The notes under the pieces: generated by a model
The model's input: the letters and a program-made list of their open reading frames with translations, nothing else
The model's database searches: none
What the model was told of the DNA's origin: nothing
Shown here: positions 59,231 to 64,000 of the stretch, piece after piece
Layout: each line of letters starts with the position of its first letter
Numbering within the stretch: position 1 is the stretch's first letter
Position numbers and translations under genes: made by a program
Assembly (NCBI RefSeq): GCF_001428255.1
Contig: NZ_LMRW01000001.1
Coordinates: 312,504-376,503, forward strand
Direction of reading: 5' to 3'
Origin: Agromyces sp. Soil535
GTDB taxonomy: Bacteria > Actinomycetota > Actinomycetes > Actinomycetales > Microbacteriaceae
DNA: 64,000 nt

Positions 59231-60746
59231 AGCGCGCGCGCAGGTCGGCCTTGCGAACCTTGCCGGACGCGGTCCTCGGCAACTCGTCGACGACCACGAC
59301 GTGCTTGGGCAGCTTGTAGCGGGCGAGGCGCCCGTCCAGATGTGCGCGAACGTCGTCGGTGGTGACGGATGCTCCGGGCCGAACGGTGAGGATCGCCCAC
59401 GGCACCTCGCCCCAGCGCTCGTCGGGCACGCCGATCACGGCGACCCCCGTGACGTCGTCGAGGTCGGTGATGGCGTTCTCGATCTCGGCGGGGTAGATGT
59501 TCTCCCCGCCGGAGATGATCATGTCCTTGAGCCGATCGGAGATGTACAGGTATCCATCGGGGTCGAGGTAGCCCATGTCGCCCGACCTGAACCACCCGTC
59601 CGAGGTGAACGCCGCTGTGGTCGCCTCGGGGAGTCCGTGATACCCGGGGAAGACGTTGGGCCCGATGAGCTCGATCTCGCCGACCGTGCCACGCGGCACC
59701 ATCGCACCGGACTCGTCGGCGATGCGGATGTCGGTGAAGAAGTGCGGCAGCCCGACGCTGCCCTGCTTGGCCCGCGTCATCTCGGGCGGCAGGGAAGTCA
59801 CGCCCGGTGACGCCTCGGTCATGCCGTAGCCCTGCGAGAACGACAGCCCGCGCTCCTCGTAGGCGTTCAGGATGCGGCTGGGCACGGCCGAACCGCCGCA
59901 GGTGAGCTTGCCGAGGCTCGAGAGGTCGGTGCTCGCCCACGCCGCATGGTCGGCCATCAGCTGGAAGGTGGTGGGGACGCCGCTCAGCATCGTGACGCGG
60001 TGCCGCTCGATCAGCGCGAGCGCGCGGCCGGGATCGAATCCCCGCTCGAGCACGATCGTGCCGCCCTTCAGCAGCACGGGCAGCATGCCCATCCCCAGCG
60101 AGGCGGCGTGGAAGAGCGGCGAGATCATGAGCGCGACATCCGTCGAGACGACGTCGTAGTCCACGAGGCAGTTCAGCGCCACCCAGGTCAGGTTCTCATG
60201 GGTGAGCACGGCGCCCTTCGCCATGCCCGTCGTGCCGGAGGTGTACAGGATCACCGCAGGGTCGGTGAGCGCGACCTCCGCTTCCGTGTGACCGGCGCGG
60301 GGCGTGCGGATCAGGCGCCCCAGTCCTGGCGTCGCCTCATCGCCCTCCCCCGTCGCGATCACGTGCGCCGTGCCCGCGGCGGCGACGCCCGGGGCGACGC
60401 GTTCGGCGAACTCGGGGTCGTGGATGAGCACGCGGGCGGTGCAATCCGTGAGCACGTGGCTGATCTCCGGGGGAGCGAGCCGCGTGTTCACGGGCACGAA
60501 GACCGCGCCCAACTGCACGGCACCGAAGAGCACCCCGATGAACTCGGGGCTGTTCTCGCCCAGGTACGCGACGCTGTCGCCCTTGCGCACCCCGCGTCGC
60601 CACAGCATCGCCGAGACTCGATCGGCCCGATCGGCGAGCTCACTATAGGTGATCCGCGTGTCGTCGACCCCGTAGATCAGTGCGGTCTTGTCCGGCGTCT
60701 TCAGCCGGCGCTTGGCCATCCAGGCGCCGAGTCCGTGGGTGTGCAT
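59220..60746 (-). CDS. Acyl-CoA ligase (AMP-forming), probable hydroxycinnamate ligase
   Basis: 508 residues. VILYTSGTTGMAKGAVLTH P-loop (near 166), QGYGMTEASPGVT (near 297), GWFRSGDMGYLDPDG and SDRLKDMIISGGENIYPAEIE, catalytic Lys in PRTASGKVRK near 497. Full-length ANL ligase of the fatty/aryl-acid group; CouL-like by context. It should make the CoA thioester that the MaoC, dehydrogenase, SDR and amidohydrolase then handle. ATG 60746 with an Asp/Arg-free lead MHTHGLGAWMAKRRLKTPDK. Confidence 0.85.
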   Translation of the reverse strand: MHTHGLGAWMAKRRLKTPDKTALIYGVDDTRITYSELADRADRVSAMLWRRGVRKGDSVAYLGENSPEFIGVLFGAVQLGAVFVPVNTRLAPPEISHVLTDCTARVLIHDPEFAERVAPGVAAAGTAHVIATGEGDEATPGLGRLIRTPRAGHTEAEVALTDPAVILYTSGTTGMAKGAVLTHENLTWVALNCLVDYDVVSTDVALMISPLFHAASLGMGMLPVLLKGGTIVLERGFDPGRALALIERHRVTMLSGVPTTFQLMADHAAWASTDLSSLGKLTCGGSAVPSRILNAYEERGLSFSQGYGMTEASPGVTSLPPEMTRAKQGSVGLPHFFTDIRIADESGAMVPRGTVGEIELIGPNVFPGYHGLPEATTAAFTSDGWFRSGDMGYLDPDGYLYISDRLKDMIISGGENIYPAEIENAITDLDDVTGVAVIGVPDERWGEVPWAILTVRPGASVTTDDVRAHLDGRLARYKLPKHVVVVDELPRTASGKVRKADLRARFSR

Positions 60747-60767
60747 CCTGTCCTCTCCGTCGAGGGA

Positions 60768-60785
60768 AGGCGCCGTTCGGCGCCT
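60768..60785 (-). terminator. Hairpin between MaoC and ligase genes
   Basis: AGGCGCCG (60768-60775) and CGGCGCCT (60778-60785), 8-bp perfect stem with a two-base loop (tight; the inner pair would open). Lies in the 81-bp gap between two genes of the same strand, so more likely a message-processing or partial-stop site than an operon end. Confidence 0.4.
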
Positions 60786-60827
60786 CGGGGTCAGCGGTGA
60801 CGGTGCGGCGCGGCCGCGGCGCCGCGG

Positions 60828-61280
60828 CTATGCGTAGAAACGATAGAGCCCGCGCGCGATGACGGCTGGCTTCGGGGCGCCCTCGAGCTCGATGGTCTGG
60901 TCGACGGTGAGCTGGTACCCGCCGGGTACCTCGGCGACCTCCGCCACGAGCGCGGACATGCGCACGCGGGCGCCGACCTTGACCGGCGAGACGAAGCGCA
61001 CCTTGTCCAGGCCATAGTTGACCTTGGTCGTCACGCCGGTGACGTCCAGCAGCTCGGTCCAGAACTTGACTGCGAGCGACAGGGTCAGGAACCCGTGCGC
61101 GATCGCGGCGCCGAAGGGGCCGTCCTTCGCGCGCACGGGATCGACGTGGATCCACTGGTGGTCGTCGGTGGCATCGGCGAACCGGTCGACGCGATCCTGG
61201 GTGATCTCGAGCCAGTCCGTGGAACCGAGGTCGGTGCCGGCGAGGCCGGCGACATCCGCGTAGGCGACGGTGGTGGTCAT
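60828..61280 (-). CDS. MaoC-like (hot-dog) enoyl-CoA hydratase
   Basis: 150 residues. Hot-dog domain with the (R)-hydratase catalytic stretch FADATDDHQWIHVDPVRAKDGPFGAAIAHGFLTLSL (Asp and His near 36 and 41, GPFG and HGFLT). Adds water to an enoyl-CoA; CouM-like in context. Start ATG 61280 (MTTTVAYADV) has GAAAGG upstream; a second copy of ribosome site and ATG sits 24 bp further up (61304) in frame. Confidence 0.87.
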   Translation of the reverse strand: MTTTVAYADVAGLAGTDLGSTDWLEITQDRVDRFADATDDHQWIHVDPVRAKDGPFGAAIAHGFLTLSLAVKFWTELLDVTGVTTKVNYGLDKVRFVSPVKVGARVRMSALVAEVAEVPGGYQLTVDQTIELEGAPKPAVIARGLYRFYA

Positions 61281-61319
61281 GGTGTGCCTTTCAACAGTGG
61301 TCATGGTGTGCCTTTCAAT
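61272..61319 (-). repeat. Tandem 24-bp duplication of a translation start
   Basis: Units 61272-61295 and 61296-61319 differ at two bases. On the minus strand each reads TTGAAAGGCACACCATGACC plus four bases, so ribosome site, spacing and ATG are all doubled and in the same frame. The upstream copy would add eight residues (MTTVERHT) to the MaoC protein. Confidence 0.85.
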
Positions 61320-61349
61320 CGGGGAAGGGGTCAAGTCAGGGGAAGGGGG

Positions 61350-62519
61350 TCAGACGAACGCCGAGCGCCCGGTGAGCGCGCGGCCGACGATGAGCGCGTT
61401 GATCTCGTGGGTGCCCTCGTAGGAGTACACGGCCTCGGCGTCCGCGAAGAACCGTGCGACCTCCTCGTCGAGCACGATACCGTTGCCGCCGACCACCTCG
61501 CGGGCCAGCGCGACGGTCTCCCGTGCGCGCAGCGCCGTCCACATCTTGGCCAGCGAGGAGTCCTCGTCGGCGAAGTGCCCGGCGTCCTGCCGTCGGGAGA
61601 GCTGCGCGACCATCGCAAGCGAGGCGGTGACGTTGCCGAGCATGCGGGCGAGTTTCTCCTGCACGAGCTGGAACCCGCCGAGGGGCCGGCCGAACTGCTC
61701 CCGGTGCGTCACGTAGCGGAGCGCCGCCTCGAACGCGCCGGCCTGCACGCCGGTGGCGATCCACGCGACATCCGATCGCATGCGCCGAAGCATCCCGCTG
61801 ACGTCCCGGAACGACGACACGCCCTGCAGCCGGGCGTCTTCGCCGACTCTCACGCCGTCGAGGGTGATGTCGGCGTTCTGCATGATGCGCAACGCCGTCT
61901 TGCGCTCGATCCTCTGCAGCCGCACGCCCGGAGCATCGCGGGGCACGAGGAACGCCTTGACCTGGCCGTCACCGTCGTCGCGAGCGAAGACCGCGAGCAG
62001 GTCGGCGGTGGATGCGCCGCCGATCCAGCGCTTCGCCCCGTCGAGCACCCACTCGTCGCCGTCCCGGCGCGCACGCGTCGCGAGACCCCCGGCGATGTCG
62101 CTGCCGTGCAGCGGCTCGGTCAGGGCGAAGACGCCGGTGACGTCGAAGGAGCGGATCATGGGGTCGAGACGGGCGGCTTGCTCGGGGGAGCCGCCGACGG
62201 TGACGGCCGTGCGGAACAGGCCCGACTGGGCGTTGTACCAGGTGGCGAGCGACGCATCCGTCCTGGCGAGCACGAAGTTGCGCACACCGGCGAACAACGT
62301 CGTGTCGGCCTCGCCGGTTCCTGCAAGCTCGGGCGGATCCATCAGCCGCAGTGGCACGAGCGTCGCGGAGAAGGCGTCGGGCAGCTCTGCGCGTTCCCAG
62401 GCATCTGCGAGCAGTGGACGGATGTCGCGCACGAGCGTCTGCTCGAGCCGATGCAGCACGCCGTACGCGGCCGGGCTGACGTGCTCAGCGAGGCCGTAAC
62501 GGTCGAAAGTGTCGTCCAT
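61350..62519 (-). CDS. Acyl-CoA dehydrogenase
   Basis: 389 residues. FALTEPLHGSDIAGG and WVLDGAKRWIGGASTADLLAVFAR mid-domain, then GVQAGAFEAALRYVTHREQFGRPLGGFQLVQEKLARML, and YSYEGTHEINALIVGRALTG at the end with the catalytic Glu of YEGTHE. Close to glutaryl-CoA/acyl-CoA dehydrogenase branches. It could dehydrogenate an aryl-propanoyl-CoA to the cinnamoyl-CoA. Ten bases separate its start (62519) from the amidohydrolase stop (62529). Confidence 0.88.
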   Translation of the reverse strand: MDDTFDRYGLAEHVSPAAYGVLHRLEQTLVRDIRPLLADAWERAELPDAFSATLVPLRLMDPPELAGTGEADTTLFAGVRNFVLARTDASLATWYNAQSGLFRTAVTVGGSPEQAARLDPMIRSFDVTGVFALTEPLHGSDIAGGLATRARRDGDEWVLDGAKRWIGGASTADLLAVFARDDGDGQVKAFLVPRDAPGVRLQRIERKTALRIMQNADITLDGVRVGEDARLQGVSSFRDVSGMLRRMRSDVAWIATGVQAGAFEAALRYVTHREQFGRPLGGFQLVQEKLARMLGNVTASLAMVAQLSRRQDAGHFADEDSSLAKMWTALRARETVALAREVVGGNGIVLDEEVARFFADAEAVYSYEGTHEINALIVGRALTGRSAFV

Positions 62520-62528
62520 GCAGGGCCC

Positions 62529-63413
62529 CTACGTCGTGAGCCCGAGCAGACGCGCGGCGTTGTCGCGCATGATCCCGGGCATCACCTCGGCCTTCAGCGC
62601 GGTCTGCTCGGCATCCGCGATCCACCGGTCGGGGGTGAGCATCGGGAAGTCCGAACCGAAGAGCACCCGGTGCTTCAGGACCGAGTTGGCGTAGCGGACG
62701 AGCTCGGCGGGGAAGTACTTGGGACTCCAGCCCGACAGGTCGATCCAGGTGTTGCGCTTGTGCGTCGCAACCGACAGCGCCTCGTCCTGCCACGGGACCG
62801 ACGGATGCGCCATCACGATCTGCAGGTCGGGGAAGTCGGCGGCGACCGGGTCGAGGAGGATGGGGTTCGACAGGCCGAGCCGTAGCCCGTACCCGCCGGG
62901 CAGCCCGGCACCGATGCCGGTCTGGCCCGTGTGGAACAGGGCGACGACACCGAGCTCCTCGAGGGCGGCGTACAGCGGGTAGTGCCGTTCGTCGCTCGGG
63001 TCGAATCCCTGCACGGTCGGGTGGAACTTGAACCCCCGCACTCCGCTGTCCTCGACCAGCCGGCGTGCGTCGTCGATGGGCGCCCCGCCGAGCGGGTCCA
63101 GGGAGCCGAATGGGATGAGCACGTCGTGGTGTCTCGCGGCGCCGGCCGCGATCTCGGCGCTCGATATCGCCGGGTGCCCGAGGCGGGTCGTGGCGTCCAC
63201 GGTGAACACGACCGCCGCCATCCGCCGTTCGCGGTAGTACGCCGCGATGCCGTCGAGATCCGGCCTGACCGCGCCGGTGCTGAAGTAGGCGCTCGCCGCC
63301 TCGGCGAGCTGCGGCGGCAGCGAGGAGTGGCCGTGCTCGTCGACCTCGACATGCACGTGCATATCGATCGCGGTGATGCCGTCGACGTCGATGGCCGGTT
63401 CGTAGCGGGTCAT
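62529..63413 (-). CDS. Amidohydrolase-2 family hydrolase, CouO-like by context
   Basis: 294 residues, metal-dependent TIM barrel. AIDMHVHVEVDEHGH gives the first metal His pair, FKFHPTVQGFD and MAHPSVPWQDEAL further His ligands, and LFGSDFPMLTPDRWIAD the conserved Asp. In Rhodococcus the amidohydrolase CouO hydrolyses 4-hydroxyphenyl-beta-ketoacyl-CoA to 4-hydroxybenzoate and acetyl-CoA; the neighbours here match that pathway. Other members are decarboxylases. Start ATG 63413. Confidence 0.78.
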   Translation of the reverse strand: MTRYEPAIDVDGITAIDMHVHVEVDEHGHSSLPPQLAEAASAYFSTGAVRPDLDGIAAYYRERRMAAVVFTVDATTRLGHPAISSAEIAAGAARHHDVLIPFGSLDPLGGAPIDDARRLVEDSGVRGFKFHPTVQGFDPSDERHYPLYAALEELGVVALFHTGQTGIGAGLPGGYGLRLGLSNPILLDPVAADFPDLQIVMAHPSVPWQDEALSVATHKRNTWIDLSGWSPKYFPAELVRYANSVLKHRVLFGSDFPMLTPDRWIADAEQTALKAEVMPGIMRDNAARLLGLTT

Positions 63414-63418
63414 GACGC

Positions 63419-64000
63419 TCAGGCGGTGGCGCGCTGCAGTTCGTCGGGCAGCGGCGGGAAGCTCTCTCCCACGGACTGCAGCGAAGCGCCGAATTCGTCT
63501 TTGAAGGATGCCACGAGCGCGTCGTACGTCCACCCGCCGTCGCGATACGCCGTGACGACCGGCTCGGGATGCGACCAGAGCTGCAGTCGGTCGCCGCCGA
63601 TCCCGATGGCCTGCCCTGTGACGCCGGCCGCCGCATCCGAGGCCAGGAAGGCGATGAGGCCCGCCACGTCGGCCGCCGTGCCGAAGCCGAGCCCGTGGCG
63701 GAAGAACGAGGGCATCGGCTCGCCCTGCTCATCGGCCTCGACCGCGGCGGCGAAGTACGGCACGGTCGCCGTCATCGCGGTGGCCGCCACCGGGATGACG
63801 GCGTTCGCCGTGATGCCCGCGCGCTTCAGTTCGAGCGCCCAGGTGCGCACCATCCCGACGATGCCGGCCTTGGCCGCGGAGTAGTTGGTCTGGCCGAAGT
63901 TGCCGCGTTGGCCGGTCGGCGAGCCGATGCAGATGATGCGGCCGGCCTCGCCCTGTTCGCGGAATCGCTTGACGGCCTCCCGCACGGTCGTGAACGTGCC
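63419..64000 (-). CDS. Short-chain dehydrogenase (SDR), C-terminal part
   Basis: 194 residues visible; the start lies beyond the right edge. IICIGSPTGQRGNFGQTNYSAAKAGIVGMVRTWALEL has the Ser (in IGSPTG) and the YxxxK (YSAAK) catalytic motifs. Ends with an atypical tail GDRLQLWSHPEPVVTAYRDGGWTYDALVASF. 3-Hydroxyacyl-CoA dehydrogenase, CouN-like by context, oxidises the hydrated ester to the beta-ketoacyl-CoA for the amidohydrolase. Five bases from it. Confidence 0.85.
   Translation of the reverse strand, partial: GTFTTVREAVKRFREQGEAGRIICIGSPTGQRGNFGQTNYSAAKAGIVGMVRTWALELKRAGITANAVIPVAATAMTATVPYFAAAVEADEQGEPMPSFFRHGLGFGTAADVAGLIAFLASDAAAGVTGQAIGIGGDRLQLWSHPEPVVTAYRDGGWTYDALVASFKDEFGASLQSVGESFPPLPDELQRATA

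Overview
The window is a high-GC actinobacterial chromosome segment, most likely from a member of Microbacteriaceae (Agromyces/Microbacterium-like). The grounds are very GC-rich codon use with frequent GTG/TTG starts, ATGA/GTGA gene overlaps, DtxR-type iron boxes, a NucS mismatch endonuclease, LacI/MocR/PaaX/IclR regulators, and a massively repeated GGATGCC/GGCATCC word. No rRNA, tRNA, CRISPR array, integrase or transposase was seen. One gene is cut at each edge (FAD oxidoreductase at the left, SDR at the right).

Layout. 0-3.8 kb: FAD oxidoreductase fragment, an autoinhibited class II Fic protein, an S9 (oligopeptidase B-like) peptidase. 3.9-14 kb: iron island with three DtxR-like boxes. It holds an unusual adenylation/carrier/membrane-acyltransferase fusion protein, an FbpABC ferric ABC importer, and an EfeUOB importer whose EfeB carries repeat-derived sequence ahead of its Tat signal. 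14-21.2 kb: VOC protein, two paralogous ~62-residue proteins that share a 54-bp promoter block (the second is translationally coupled to a large LuxR-type ATPase regulator), a divergent MocR/PNPOx-like pair, and a tiny membrane protein. 21.3-33.3 kb: a fructan regulon made of a secreted GH32 enzyme, a fructokinase-like kinase, a LacI repressor and a three-gene sugar ABC transporter, tied together by four copies of TGACAWCGWTGTCA. A second, unrelated LacI protein and a GNAT enzyme lie inside it. 33.3-44.2 kb: two TetR modules, a hydrolase, HAD phosphatase, nucS, an MFS carrier, and tdh-kbl for threonine breakdown.

44.2-64 kb: aromatic acid catabolism. pobA makes protocatechuate from 4-hydroxybenzoate; pcaHGBDC and pcaIJF convert it to succinyl-CoA and acetyl-CoA. 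Two IclR regulators sit beside palindromic operators. Downstream are two PaaX-type regulators flanking a SsuA/TauA-type ABC importer. A convergent set follows: acyl-CoA ligase, MaoC hydratase, acyl-CoA dehydrogenase, amidohydrolase and SDR. The gene content matches the non-beta-oxidative, hydrolytic hydroxycinnamate route (CouLMNO-like), so the segment could take p-coumarate-like acids through 4-hydroxybenzoate to central metabolism. The last 10 kb has far fewer GGATGCC words than the rest, hinting at a different origin.
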